Shown: positions 46,285 through 55,712 of the stretch, one piece after another
Layout of the letters: each line of letters opens with the position of its first letter
How positions within the stretch are numbered: position 1 is the stretch's first letter
Assembly (NCBI RefSeq): GCF_026241895.1
Contig: NZ_JAPJIV010000002.1
Coordinates: 372,001 to 436,000 of the forward strand
Reading direction: 5' to 3'
Length of the DNA stretch: 64,000 nucleotides
Source of the DNA: Pseudomonas sp. RIT-562
GTDB taxonomy: Bacteria > Pseudomonadota > Gammaproteobacteria > Pseudomonadales > Pseudomonadaceae
Notes under the pieces: model-generated
Database searches by the model: none
What the model was told of the DNA's origin: nothing
The model's input: the letters and a program-made list of their open reading frames with translations, nothing else
Translations under genes and position numbers: made by a program

Positions 46285-47505
46285 ATGGCTTATCGCTCGA
46301 AAGTTGCACTGGTGTATCTGTTGGGCTTCGCACTCGACCTGCTGAACATGTTCATCGCCAGCATCGCCTACCCCGACATTGCCCAGGAACTGCACGCTTC
46401 GGTCAGCCAGCTGGGATGGATCAGCAATGCCTACATGCTGGGCCTGACGGCGATCATCCCGTTGAGCGTGTGGCTGGTCGCGAAGGTCGGCGAGCGACGG
46501 TTGATCCTCGGTTCGCTGGCGCTGTTCGGCCTCGCCTCGGTGCTGGTCGCCGGCGCGAGCTGGATAGAAGCGCTGATCGGCTGGCGCCTGTTGCAGGGCC
46601 TGGGCGGCGGATTGTTGATTCCCGTCGGCCAGGCCATGGCCTTCCGGCACTGCCCATTGCCCCTGCGCAGTCGCCTGACTGCCTGGGTGCTGTCCGTGGC
46701 CTTGCTGGTGCCGGCGCTGTCACCGGCAGCGGGCGGCTGGGTTGTCGAGGTGTTGTCCTGGCGCTGGGTGTTTATCCTCAACCTGCCGCTGACACTCTTG
46801 GCCCTGTTGCTGGCCGCGCTGTGGTTACGGGCAGATGAGGTGCGCGACAGCGGCCAACCAATCGGCCCCCTGCTTGATCTGCAACTGCTTAAAAGCCCGT
46901 CGCTGCGGCTGGCCATGGCGGTGTACGTGTTCGTGCCTGGCGTGTTCATCGGCACTAGCCTGATTGCCGTGTTGTATCTGCACCAACTGGGCTTCGCCAG
47001 CCCCAGGATCGGCGCCTTGATGTTGCCCTGGGCCTTGGGCTCGGCGGTGGCGATAGGCCTGGGCAAACGTGGTTTTAATCGCTGGGGCCCCAGGCCGTTG
47101 CTGATCGCCGGCATGCTGATGCAAAGCCTGGGCATCGCCGCGTTGGTCCTGATTGATCACGCTCAAACCTGGCTGCCCATCTGCGCCTATGCCCTGATGG
47201 GACTGGGCGGCAGCTTTTGCAGCAGCAGTGCACAGACCCTGGCGTTTCTCGAAGTACCTCCAGCGCGCATGAACCACGCCAGCGCATTGTGGAACATCAA
47301 TCGTCAGCTGAGTTTCTGCCTCGGCACGGCGGTATTGAGTGCGTTGCTGGGAGCCCTGGGTGCGGACTCGCTCCAGGCTTTTGAGCTGTGTTTTCTCGTC
47401 GCCGCAGCCCTGACTTTGCTACCCCTGATTGCCGTACTGCGTTTTGATGCAGCACGGGTGCAAGCGCTTGTTCGTCCCTCTCCCTCCAAGGAAACAACTG
47501 CATGA
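46285..47505 (+). CDS. MFS multidrug-type transporter
   Basis: 406 residues with about 12 membrane helices. It has the motif C-like LSPAAGGWVVEVLSWRWVFILNLP of DHA (drug:H+ antiporter) families and the loop 2-3 motif VAKVGERRLIL. It is divergent from the LysR gene and overlaps the following small gene by 4 bases. An efflux role is likely; the substrate is unknown. Confidence 0.9.
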   Translation: MAYRSKVALVYLLGFALDLLNMFIASIAYPDIAQELHASVSQLGWISNAYMLGLTAIIPLSVWLVAKVGERRLILGSLALFGLASVLVAGASWIEALIGWRLLQGLGGGLLIPVGQAMAFRHCPLPLRSRLTAWVLSVALLVPALSPAAGGWVVEVLSWRWVFILNLPLTLLALLLAALWLRADEVRDSGQPIGPLLDLQLLKSPSLRLAMAVYVFVPGVFIGTSLIAVLYLHQLGFASPRIGALMLPWALGSAVAIGLGKRGFNRWGPRPLLIAGMLMQSLGIAALVLIDHAQTWLPICAYALMGLGGSFCSSSAQTLAFLEVPPARMNHASALWNINRQLSFCLGTAVLSALLGALGADSLQAFELCFLVAAALTLLPLIAVLRFDAARVQALVRPSPSKETTA

Positions 47506-47900
47506 ATGATTACCGCGAATACTTTGATGAAGTGATTGAAGCTCATCGGCTGATCGAACAGTGGTTCGCCAGCGTCCAGTCACCTGCCGTGCTGGAGAAC
47601 TTGCTGGCGCGGTTTTCGCCGCAGTTCTCCATGATCTCACCGCTGGGCCGGGTGCTGGATTTCGAGGTGTTGAGCGAGTTGTTCCTGCTGGCGGGCGCAA
47701 AGAAGCTCGGGTTCAGGATTGAGCTCAGCGAGTTGCGCGGCATTGCACTGTATGACGGTGGCGCCGTCGTGAGTTATCGCGAACAACAGACTGATGCGAC
47801 GGGGCTGCATTCGGATCGACGCTCGACGGTCGTCTTTGAGAAACAGGCAACCGGCCCAATTATTTGGCGGCATCTGCATGAGACTTTTTGCAAGGCATGA
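47502..47900 (+). CDS. Small SnoaL/NTF2-like protein
   Basis: 132 residues. Predicted alpha plus beta cone: N-terminal helices (EYFDEVIEAHRLIEQWF), then ARFSPQFSMISPLGRVLD and strands to the end, as in the DUF4440/SnoaL group. ATGA overlap with the MFS gene shows translational coupling, so it may act with the exporter, for example on the same compound. No catalytic residues can be named. Confidence 0.8.
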   Translation: MNDYREYFDEVIEAHRLIEQWFASVQSPAVLENLLARFSPQFSMISPLGRVLDFEVLSELFLLAGAKKLGFRIELSELRGIALYDGGAVVSYREQQTDATGLHSDRRSTVVFEKQATGPIIWRHLHETFCKA

Positions 47901-48238
47901 GTCCGGGTGGTCTCCCGGCGACCCTGCAGCTTTATTAAATCCTCTGTCCCTGTCTACTGTCAGAGTTGACAGTAGACGACCTCCCTCCTCTCAGCTCAAA
48001 GTCGAGGTGTTGAGACAGACTGCAGCTGAATGCATGCCCCCTCTCCTTCCCCCACCACTGCTTTAGACATCCCCACCGCCCGTCCGGATGTGCTTAAACC
48101 TGTTATTTCTGACAGTAGACACCCTACTGCCTCGGGTAGAGACTTTTGCTGATCGGGAGATGCCCAGCATTGGTTTACCGATGAGCGCATAGCCCTTTTT
48201 CGCTCGTCTGCACGGCCCCTTATCATTCAGAGGTGTTT
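47901..48238. other. Intergenic region with repeated TGACAGTAGAC words
   Basis: No gene seen. It holds an 11-base-stem hairpin at 47952-47977 and another copy of the same word at 48110-48120, and is rich in C and T tracts. It is the upstream region of the delta-60 repeat gene. Confidence 0.6.
47952..47977. repeat. Perfect hairpin GTCTACTGTCA/TGACAGTAGAC
   Basis: 11-base perfect arms around GAGT with no T run. The right arm is repeated at 48110-48120. It could be an operator with a second half site, or an RNA hairpin after the SnoaL-like gene. Confidence 0.55.
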
Positions 48239-49525
48239 ATGAATCAAAATAATCCTGCAGATCGCCCAGGCAATCGCAACAAGGCATTTGGCGACGGTGG
48301 CAAGGTCACACTCGGCATCCTTTCCGATGTAATTCAGCGCACCCGCCTGATCAAAGGCGCTCTGGTGCTCCCCGACAAGCACATTCTCTTGAGCGTGACC
48401 CTGGAAACAAGGCGAGGCTTCGGGCAATACGGGCTGGTGCGACTGACCCCTGACGGAAGCCTGGACCCGCGCTTTATCAATGGAGGCATGTTCACCAGCC
48501 ATTTCAAGGGAGAAGATGCCAGCTCGGGTGGCATGCTCTTGCGTCTTGCGGACGGACGTCTGTTGATGCTTGGCTCGAACATTACCTACCCAGGAGGGGT
48601 GGAACCTTTAAACCACTTGGCCATGGCCTGTTATCGCCACGATTACACACTGGACAAAACGTTCGGAGGGAATGGCACAGGCCACCTGGTTATCGAAAAC
48701 CAGCCGGAAGAAGTGTGCATGACGGACGTGTCCGCAGTTGCCCAACAAGCAGACGGTAGACTACTGATCAGCACCACCTATCACAAATTTGGCAACATTA
48801 CTGATACCACCGGCGTGCTCTTTCGGCTGAATGTCGATGGCACATTCGACGAATCCTTCGGCAAATCCGGTCGCCTGGACTTCAAATTGCCGGGTTCTAT
48901 AGCCTCTACCGCGCTGACCGCCTGCCTGCCACAAGCGGACGGAAAAATCGTGGTGGCGGGCCATGCGTTTCTTCAACCGGAATACGAAACAGCCCTCATT
49001 GCGCGCTTCGATGACAAAGGGGTCCTCGACAGCGAATTCGGCAACCCAACTTCACCGGGGTACGTCAGCATGCCGATAGCCAAGCGCCCTACCCGGTTCA
49101 ACGCCCTGCTGTCCACGAAGCGCGGTTTTGTCGGGGTTGGTGAAGCCGGTGGTTGGAAAGATCCCTCCACCGCAGGAATGCTTGTCGGTATCACCAAAAA
49201 TGGCTTGCTGGATTCCGGCTTCAACGGGGGTAAAGCGCTGCTGACTAAATACCATCCGGAAAGGAACAACGCGTGGCTCAATGGTTACGTGCAATCCGAT
49301 GGAAAGTTGGTGATCTCGGCGGGACGGCATTACCTCTACATTTCGCGATTTGAGGCGGACGGCCAATTCGACAAAGGGTTCGGCATTGACGGAGGAATTT
49401 CAGAAGACACCCAGTGTTCAGGGCCGGTCACTTTATTGGATCACCCCGAAAACAAATTCCTCTTGGCCTGCAATTCCACCGGAATCGACGGTGGAAGGGG
49501 CACGCTATTCGATTACCTTGGCTGA
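48239..49525 (+). CDS. Delta-60 repeat (beta-propeller-like) protein
   Basis: 428 residues. At least seven copies of a roughly 55-60-residue repeat are recognisable by LDxxFGxxG-type cores: KAFGDGGKV, DPRFINGGMF, DKTFGGNGTG, DESFGKSGRL, DSEFGNP, DSGFNGGKAL and DKGFGIDGGI. This is the delta-60 repeat family, probably a beta propeller. No signal peptide is seen. The start at 48239 has AGAGG 5 bases upstream. Base composition is lower in GC than its neighbours, hinting at later arrival. The function of such proteins in Pseudomonas is unknown; surface or toxin-associated roles are possible but unsupported here. Confidence 0.85.
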   Translation: MNQNNPADRPGNRNKAFGDGGKVTLGILSDVIQRTRLIKGALVLPDKHILLSVTLETRRGFGQYGLVRLTPDGSLDPRFINGGMFTSHFKGEDASSGGMLLRLADGRLLMLGSNITYPGGVEPLNHLAMACYRHDYTLDKTFGGNGTGHLVIENQPEEVCMTDVSAVAQQADGRLLISTTYHKFGNITDTTGVLFRLNVDGTFDESFGKSGRLDFKLPGSIASTALTACLPQADGKIVVAGHAFLQPEYETALIARFDDKGVLDSEFGNPTSPGYVSMPIAKRPTRFNALLSTKRGFVGVGEAGGWKDPSTAGMLVGITKNGLLDSGFNGGKALLTKYHPERNNAWLNGYVQSDGKLVISAGRHYLYISRFEADGQFDKGFGIDGGISEDTQCSGPVTLLDHPENKFLLACNSTGIDGGRGTLFDYLG

Positions 49526-49526
49526 A

Positions 49527-50411
49527 TCAGTCATGTGCGGTTTGTCGTAATGGCGCAGGGGATTGCGTGACCACCACCGTACACGTAATCCCCGCCGCCA
49601 ACAGCACCCCCTCCGGCACCTCGTCAATGTGAATCCGCACCGGCACCCGCTGCGCCAGGCGCACCCAGTTGAATGTCGGGTTGACATCGGCGATCAGCTC
49701 GCGGCTTTCCGGGTTGTCCCGATCGTAGATGCCGCGGGAAATGCTCTCGACATGCCCCTTGAGCACTTCGCCGCTCATCAGCTGCATATCCGCCTGGTCG
49801 CCAACCCGCACGTGGGGCAGCTTGGTTTCTTCGAAGAAGCCGTAGACCCAGAACGAGTTCATATCGACCACGGCCATTTTCGCTTCGCCGATACGCGCAT
49901 AGTCGCCACGGTGCACGTTGAGGTTAGTGACATAACCGTCGACCGCCGCCCGCACTTCGGTGCGTTTTAGGTTCAGTTGCGCCGCTTCCAGTTGCGCCTG
50001 GGCGTGCTGATAATCGGCGAGGGCCGAGTCGGCGATGTTGCTGGCGTCGTCGCGGTTTTCCTTGGATATCACCAGCGCGTCCATGTCCGCGCGACGATGG
50101 GCATTGACCTTGCGCATCTCCCAAGTCGACTTGCGCGACGCAACCAGCGCCTGCGCCTGTTTGACCGCGATGCGATAGTGCTCGGGGTCGATCTGCATCA
50201 GCAGATCCCCCTTGCGCACCAACTGGTTATCGCGCACCGGTACGTCCACCACTTCGCCTGTGACGTCGGCGGCGACGTTGATGATGTCCGCGCGCACGCG
50301 GCCATCGCGGGTCCAGGGGGTATCCATGTAATGCACCCAGAGGGTCCGGCCGATCCATATCGCAAGCGCCAGCACCAGCAAGGTGGCGAGCAGGCTGAAA
50401 AGCTTTTTCAT
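49527..50411 (-). CDS. aaeA: HlyD-type membrane fusion protein, AaeA-like
   Basis: 294 residues. It has one N-terminal membrane helix, a biotinyl-lipoyl-like half motif (VAADVTGEVVDVPVRDNQLVRKGDLLMQID), a helical hairpin (residues about 80-145) and a beta-barrel domain. It is the periplasmic adaptor of an AaeAB-type aromatic acid efflux pump. It follows the DUF1656 gene by 24 bases. The gene symbol is by similarity of the whole unit; the substrate is not proven. Confidence 0.88.
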   Translation of the reverse strand: MKKLFSLLATLLVLALAIWIGRTLWVHYMDTPWTRDGRVRADIINVAADVTGEVVDVPVRDNQLVRKGDLLMQIDPEHYRIAVKQAQALVASRKSTWEMRKVNAHRRADMDALVISKENRDDASNIADSALADYQHAQAQLEAAQLNLKRTEVRAAVDGYVTNLNVHRGDYARIGEAKMAVVDMNSFWVYGFFEETKLPHVRVGDQADMQLMSGEVLKGHVESISRGIYDRDNPESRELIADVNPTFNWVRLAQRVPVRIHIDEVPEGVLLAAGITCTVVVTQSPAPLRQTAHD

Positions 50412-50435
50412 CAAGGCATTCTCTGAGGGAGAGAG

Positions 50436-50636
50436 TCAGTGGTAAATCGTCAGCGCCAGGGCGCCAAACAGACAGGTAAACAGGCTCAGGCGCAACAACG
50501 CCGGGTGCCAGAAAAAACGGTACAGGTCGAGCCCGGACAGGAAGCGGTCCAGGGCCCATGCCAGCGCGACGGCGAGGAAAAACATCAACGTCATGGTCGG
50601 CATGTACACGCCGTGGAAGGCGATTTCACGAGGCAT
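50436..50636 (-). CDS. aaeX: DUF1656 small membrane protein, AaeX-like
   Basis: 66 residues from the ATG at 50636 (AAGGA upstream). It has two membrane helices, and the N-terminal PREIAFHGVYMP is typical of DUF1656. It overlaps the end of the FUSC gene by 11 bases. Such proteins accompany AaeA/AaeB pumps; the function is unknown. Confidence 0.88.
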   Translation of the reverse strand: MPREIAFHGVYMPTMTLMFFLAVALAWALDRFLSGLDLYRFFWHPALLRLSLFTCLFGALALTIYH

Positions 50637-52818
50637 GCTCAAGTCCTTGCGGCGGGGTGGCGGCATAGGCAGCCAGTGGCGATTGCGGGTCCAGTAGCGA
50701 GGTGCGGATGAAGTGCAGGTAGCTCTTCACCCGGCGCAGCGCCGAAGTATCGAAGTGCGGCGCGAAGGGCTCATCGGTGGCCTGGACGCGGCTGATGGCG
50801 TGATCCACGGCGATCAGGCTGCGCTCCAGATTGCTCTGGCTCGGCTGCAGGAACAGGCGCACCAGCGAGCGGCCCATTACGCGGATTGCCTGGCGCCAAG
50901 GCTGGGATTCGGCATAGGCCGGATGCACCGGCAGGATCGCCTGTTCCTTGCGCAACTCGATAATCGCGTGGCCGACCTCCAGCACCACGAACATCCAGCG
51001 CAGCAGGTCCCGTTGCACTTGCGGCTGACCCGCCGCGAGCCCGTAGGCCTGGTGCAGCAGGTCGCGGGTGCGGCTTTCGAAACTGGACGCCAGGCCCTTG
51101 AGCTTGCCACTGATGGCGAACACCACCTGGCCGCGCAAGTCCTGCTCCAGGCGGCGCCATAACCAGCGGCTGTTGGGCGGCAGGATGATCGCCCCCGCAG
51201 CCGCACAGACCAGCATGCCCATGACCATGGCGATGTAGTCATTGATGAAGTTGTAGGGGTTGTAGACCGTGAGGTTGTCCGGGACCGAGCCGGTGCTGAA
51301 AAAGATCAACAGGCCGAGGCCGACCCCGGCGTACTGCGGCCGCGAAGACAGGAACGAGCCGAGCACGATCACCGGCGCGAGCATCACGCACAACAGGGGG
51401 AAACCGTCGATCCAGGGGAAGATGAAGAACATCTCGACGAAGCCGATCAGCGCGCCGAGAAATGTCCCGCAGGCCATTTGAAACGCCATGCATTTCGGGT
51501 TCGGCGTGGCCGCGGACAAACCGATAGTCGCGGCAGCAATCAGGGTCATGGTCGCACCGCTCGGCCAGGCCGTGGCCACCCAGTAGCTGCCCAGCACCAC
51601 CAGCACAAACGCCGCGCGAATCCCCGATGCGGCCGCCGCGAGCCAGTTGGTCTGCGGGGTGAACGGCTCGTCCCACTGCTCCCGCGCGTGGCGGTGCTCG
51701 GCCAGCGAGGCGTGAGTCTGGGCGTATCCGTGCAGGTCATCGACGAAGCGATACAGCAGCTCGTAGGCGGTATGGAAGTCCAACTGCTCGGAATCGCTCG
51801 GGGCACTCTCCTGGAATGCGGCGCGCAGGCTACGCACCCGGGCAGGCAAAGCATCCTTGTAGGCTGCCAGTGCCAGGGCCAGGCGCGCAGCGTCGGGGCT
51901 GGTCAGGGCGCGGCCGCTGAAGTTGTCGAGCACTTCGGCCAGGTCCTGCAAACCCGGGGTGATTGCTGCCACCACGTGATCGGTGCCGCTGCTGCGCAAA
52001 CGTTCCAGTAGTTGGTGCAGGGCATTGAAGCGCGTGGTGATGCCCATGAACTCGCTGTTCAGGCGGCTCAGGCGGCCGTTGCGCCGACGCATGTGCGGGT
52101 CTTCGAACACCGTGACGCTGCGCAGGCCTTCGAGGCCAACCGCCTCGGCGATAAAGCGTACGTTGCTGGCCTCGAACCCCGCCTGTTGGCTGCGACCGCG
52201 CAAGCCATCGGTGACGAACAGGGCGAATACCCCGAAGCGCTGATACAAGGCATTGCGCATCGCCGCGCTGGCGGTTTGCGGCAGGATTGCGGCACTGACC
52301 AGGGTGGCACAGAGAATCCCCAGGGAGATTTCCAGCACGCGCCAGACGGCCGCCATAAAGGCGCCGTCGGGATGGGCCAGCGCTGGCAGGCCGACCATCG
52401 CCGCGGTGTAGCCCGCCAGCACAAAGCCGTACGCGCGAAAGTTGCGGTAACGCGCCGCGCCCGCCGAACAGATACCGACCCAGATCGCCAGCGATCCGAG
52501 GAACAGTTCGGTGTTCTGCGCGAACAGCGCAATCAGCGCGACCATCACCGCCGAACCGGCCAGCGTGCCAAGGAAGCGGTAGAAGCTTTTAGCGAATACC
52601 TGGCCGCTTTGCGGCTGCATGACGATGAACACGGTAATCATCGCCGTGCGCGGCTGCGGCAGCTCCAGGCGCATCGCCAGCCACAGGGTCAGGAAGGCGG
52701 CGAACAGCACTTTGAAGATGTAGACCCAGGTCACGCCATCGCTGCGTGCCCAGTCAAAAAAACCTCGACGCCATTCGAGGGAATACAGCCAGCGCAGAGG
52801 TGCGGGCAAGGGGGTCAT
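50626..52818 (-). CDS. aaeB: FUSC-family inner-membrane efflux pump, AaeB-like
   Basis: 730 residues. Two blocks of about five to six membrane helices (residues about 25-190 and 390-540), each with an adjacent cytoplasmic helical region, form the duplicated fusaric-acid resistance (FUSC) architecture. It drives export of aromatic acids with AaeA and an outer-membrane channel. It overlaps the aaeX-like gene, showing tight coupling. Confidence 0.92.
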   Translation of the reverse strand: MTPLPAPLRWLYSLEWRRGFFDWARSDGVTWVYIFKVLFAAFLTLWLAMRLELPQPRTAMITVFIVMQPQSGQVFAKSFYRFLGTLAGSAVMVALIALFAQNTELFLGSLAIWVGICSAGAARYRNFRAYGFVLAGYTAAMVGLPALAHPDGAFMAAVWRVLEISLGILCATLVSAAILPQTASAAMRNALYQRFGVFALFVTDGLRGRSQQAGFEASNVRFIAEAVGLEGLRSVTVFEDPHMRRRNGRLSRLNSEFMGITTRFNALHQLLERLRSSGTDHVVAAITPGLQDLAEVLDNFSGRALTSPDAARLALALAAYKDALPARVRSLRAAFQESAPSDSEQLDFHTAYELLYRFVDDLHGYAQTHASLAEHRHAREQWDEPFTPQTNWLAAAASGIRAAFVLVVLGSYWVATAWPSGATMTLIAAATIGLSAATPNPKCMAFQMACGTFLGALIGFVEMFFIFPWIDGFPLLCVMLAPVIVLGSFLSSRPQYAGVGLGLLIFFSTGSVPDNLTVYNPYNFINDYIAMVMGMLVCAAAGAIILPPNSRWLWRRLEQDLRGQVVFAISGKLKGLASSFESRTRDLLHQAYGLAAGQPQVQRDLLRWMFVVLEVGHAIIELRKEQAILPVHPAYAESQPWRQAIRVMGRSLVRLFLQPSQSNLERSLIAVDHAISRVQATDEPFAPHFDTSALRRVKSYLHFIRTSLLDPQSPLAAYAATPPQGLEHAS

Positions 52819-52858
52819 GGTGTCCTGCTCAATAATTGGCGCGGCATGAACTCGTTCC

Positions 52859-52953
52859 TTGTAGGAGTGAGCCTGCTCGCGATTGCGCTATGCCAGGCAA
52901 TTTCAGCATGCACTGACACACCGCCATCGCGAGCAGGCTCACTCCTACAGGGG
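52859..52953. repeat. REPIN, family B
   Basis: Arms TGTAGGAGTGAGCCTGCTCG and CGAGCAGGCTCACTCCTACA around about 50 bases, between the FUSC and outer-membrane factor genes. Confidence 0.88.
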
Positions 52954-52971
52954 CTTCCAGGGGGCCTGTGT

Positions 52972-54483
52972 TCAATTCGACAGGCTCTTAAGCAGTGCCG
53001 GGGTTTTCGGTGCAGCGGTTTCGCTCGCGGTCGGCACATCATTGCCCGCCCCAACCTCGCCACCCAGCGCAGTCACCAGTTCCGCATGGGCACTGAGCCG
53101 CGCCGCCTGAACCTGTTGCTGCACCTGCTGCTGCTTGAACAGCAGCGTCTGGGCGTTGAGCACATTGAGGTAATCGGTGAGCCCGCGCTGGTAGGCGATC
53201 ATCGCTATGTCGTAGGTCTTCTGCGCGGCCGCGACCGACTCGGCGGCGAAAGTTTGCTGCTTGTCCATGGACTCGCGGCGGATCAACTGGTCGGAGATGT
53301 TCTTCAGCGCGTTGACCAGGGTCTGGTTGTAGTGAGCCACGGCGATGTCGTAACCGGCCGCTGCTTCACCCAGCTGCGCGCGCAACCGACCGCCGTCGAA
53401 GATCGGCAGCGAGATCGCCGGGCCAACGCTGTAGTTGAGTTTTTTGCCAGTCAAAAACTCCAGGGCCCCGCCGCCCGTGGCCATGTAGCCGAGGCTACCG
53501 ACCAGGTCGACGTTGGGATAAAAACCGGCATGGGCCACATCGATACCCCGCGCTTGTGCCGCCACCTGCCAGCGGCTGGCAACCACGTCGGGCCGCTGGC
53601 CGAGCAATTGCGCCGGCAGTACCGACGGCAGCTTCAGGGCGGTGCCTAATGACAAAGTCGGTCGCTGCAACTGCGCCCCCGCGCCGGGACCCAATCCTGC
53701 CAATGCCGCCAGCTGATTACGACTGAGGGCGATCTCCTCGTCCAGTGCATCGAGCTGGCGATGGGTTTCAGGCAGTGGGGTTTGCGCCTGGCTGACTTCG
53801 AAGTGCGTTCCGATGCCGGCGTCCAGGCGCTTTTGCGCCAGTTCGAGGATCTGCTGTTGCTGCTGCAGCGTCGCGGCAACGATGTCGCGCTGGGCGTAAT
53901 GCAGCGACAGTTCGATATAGGCGCGCACGATGTTGTTCTGCAATTCGAGCTGGGCCTGCCGGGCCTCGGCGGCGCTCATGTGCGCCAGGTCGACGGCACG
54001 CTCGCTGGCATTGCGCTCGCGGCCCCAGAGGTCGAGGGCGTAACTGAAGCCCAGCGCGGCGTTGTTGTCCCAGGTCGTGGTATTGGCCAGTTCGCCCGGC
54101 CCGTAGAACTGATCGGTGGGCCAGTTGTGGCGCTTGAGGGTGGACTCGGCATTGATCTGCAGCGACTCGGCAGACTCGGCAATGCCGGCCATCGAACGCG
54201 CCTGGCGCACCCGTGCGGCGGCCATGGCGATGGTTGGGCTGCCCTGCAGGGCCAGGTCGATCCAGTGATTTAATTGAAGGTCGCCATAGGCCTGCCACCA
54301 TTGCGCAACAGGCCAATTGGCGTCCTGCGCAGCCTGTTGGATGGCCTCGTCGGTGGCCAGGGAATTGGCCTCCAGTGCCTTGCCTTGTGGGGCAATGCCT
54401 GCGGTTCCGATGCAGCCGCTGATTGCCAGGGATAGGGCGAGAACACTGAGCGTCTGAAGCGCTCTGCTGATGCGACGCGGCAC
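52972..54483 (-). CDS. Outer-membrane efflux lipoprotein, NodT family
   Basis: 503 residues from the GTG at 54483, which has AGGA 9 bases upstream and gives a lipoprotein signal with lipobox AISGC. An in-frame extension to 54639 has no support. Two TolC-type helical repeats are seen, with the conserved WWQAYGD, GSLGYMATGGGA and PAISLPIFDGGRLRA segments. It is the channel for the FUSC/HlyD pump encoded just downstream on the same strand, 153 bases away with a REPIN between. Confidence 0.9.
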   Translation of the reverse strand: MPRRISRALQTLSVLALSLAISGCIGTAGIAPQGKALEANSLATDEAIQQAAQDANWPVAQWWQAYGDLQLNHWIDLALQGSPTIAMAAARVRQARSMAGIAESAESLQINAESTLKRHNWPTDQFYGPGELANTTTWDNNAALGFSYALDLWGRERNASERAVDLAHMSAAEARQAQLELQNNIVRAYIELSLHYAQRDIVAATLQQQQQILELAQKRLDAGIGTHFEVSQAQTPLPETHRQLDALDEEIALSRNQLAALAGLGPGAGAQLQRPTLSLGTALKLPSVLPAQLLGQRPDVVASRWQVAAQARGIDVAHAGFYPNVDLVGSLGYMATGGGALEFLTGKKLNYSVGPAISLPIFDGGRLRAQLGEAAAGYDIAVAHYNQTLVNALKNISDQLIRRESMDKQQTFAAESVAAAQKTYDIAMIAYQRGLTDYLNVLNAQTLLFKQQQVQQQVQAARLSAHAELVTALGGEVGAGNDVPTASETAAPKTPALLKSLSN

Positions 54484-54563
54484 TGCGGATATTCCTGAGA
54501 TAGGGGAGATCCCCGTAAGAGGTGGCGCAATTCTAGGGGCGGGTTTTGTTGGCGATAAGCTGG

Positions 54564-54577
54564 GATTCTTGTGAATC
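54564..54577. promoter_or_regulatory. Candidate LysR site between NodT and LysR genes
   Basis: GATTC-N4-GAATC lies midway between the divergent starts at 54483 and 54668, the expected position for the LysR regulator. A short palindrome, so support is modest. Confidence 0.35.
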
Positions 54578-54667
54578 TTTGTTACCGTTAACGCGATAAT
54601 CCCTTGGTCGGGGTCTCGGACTCTGAAACGTTGTGTCACAATTTGTCATTCGCCCAGAGAGCACCCC

Positions 54668-55636
54668 ATGGACACTTTGCAAAACATGCGCGCATTCAGT
54701 TACGTGGCCGAGGCCGGCAGCTTCACTGCGGCCGCCGTGCAACTCGACACCACGACGGCCAACGTTTCGCGCGCGGTCTCTAACCTTGAGGCCCACCTGC
54801 AAACCCGACTGCTCAACCGCACCACCCGGCGCATCGCTCTGACCGAGGCCGGCAAGCGCTACCTGCTGCGCTGCGAACAGATCCTGGCGTACGTTGAAGA
54901 AGCCGAGGCTGAAGCCAGTGACGCCCACGCCCGTCCGGCCGGACAGCTCAAGGTGCACACTATGACCGGCATCGGTCAGCACTTCGTGATCGACGCCATC
55001 GCGCGCTATCGCAAGACCCACCCGGACGTGACGTTCGACCTGACCATGGCCAACCGCGTACCGGACCTGCTCGACGAGGGCTACGACGTGTCCATCGTGC
55101 TGGCCAGCGAACTGCCCGACTCCGGCTTCGTCTCGCAGCGTCTGGGCATCACTTACAGCATCGTCTGCGCTTCGCCGGCCTACGTGAAAGCCAACGGCTG
55201 TGCGCACAAACCCAGCGACTTGCTCAACCACGCCTGCCTGCGGCTGGTCAGCCCGGTGATACCGTTGGAGAAATGGACATTTGATGGCCCTGAGGGTCAG
55301 GAAATGGTCACCATCAACAGCTCGCCGTTCCTGGTGAATTCTGCCGACGCCATGAAAACCGCGATCACCAGCGGCATGGGCGTAGGCGTTCTGCCGGTGT
55401 ATGCGGCGATCGAAGGGCTGCGCAACGGCACGCTGGTCAGAGTGATGCCGAACTATCGCTCGCAAGAATTGAACCTGTACGCGATCTACCCTTCGCGCCA
55501 ATACCTGGACGCGAAGATCAAGACCTGGGTTGAGTATCTGCGAGGGTCGTTGCCGGAGATATTGGCAGCGCATCAAGCTGAATTGACCGCTTATGAATTG
55601 AGCGGCAGCCTGGCCGGGGTTCGGTTGGCTAATTGA
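54668..55636 (+). CDS. LysR-family regulator of the efflux operon
   Basis: 322 residues. The N-terminal helix-turn-helix is MRAFSYVAEAGSFTAAAVQL, followed by TRRIALTEAGKRY. The effector domain is of the CrgA/AaeR type. Divergent placement next to a NodT-FUSC-DUF1656-HlyD unit suggests that it activates efflux in response to an aromatic acid, as AaeR does in E. coli (inference). Confidence 0.92.
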   Translation: MDTLQNMRAFSYVAEAGSFTAAAVQLDTTTANVSRAVSNLEAHLQTRLLNRTTRRIALTEAGKRYLLRCEQILAYVEEAEAEASDAHARPAGQLKVHTMTGIGQHFVIDAIARYRKTHPDVTFDLTMANRVPDLLDEGYDVSIVLASELPDSGFVSQRLGITYSIVCASPAYVKANGCAHKPSDLLNHACLRLVSPVIPLEKWTFDGPEGQEMVTINSSPFLVNSADAMKTAITSGMGVGVLPVYAAIEGLRNGTLVRVMPNYRSQELNLYAIYPSRQYLDAKIKTWVEYLRGSLPEILAAHQAELTAYELSGSLAGVRLAN

Positions 55637-55712
55637 TTATCCAGGCTCGCCCAGCACTGGAAAAGAATGTTAGCGTGCTTGGCATTCTCACCGCCCGACG
55701 AGCCCTCCACCC

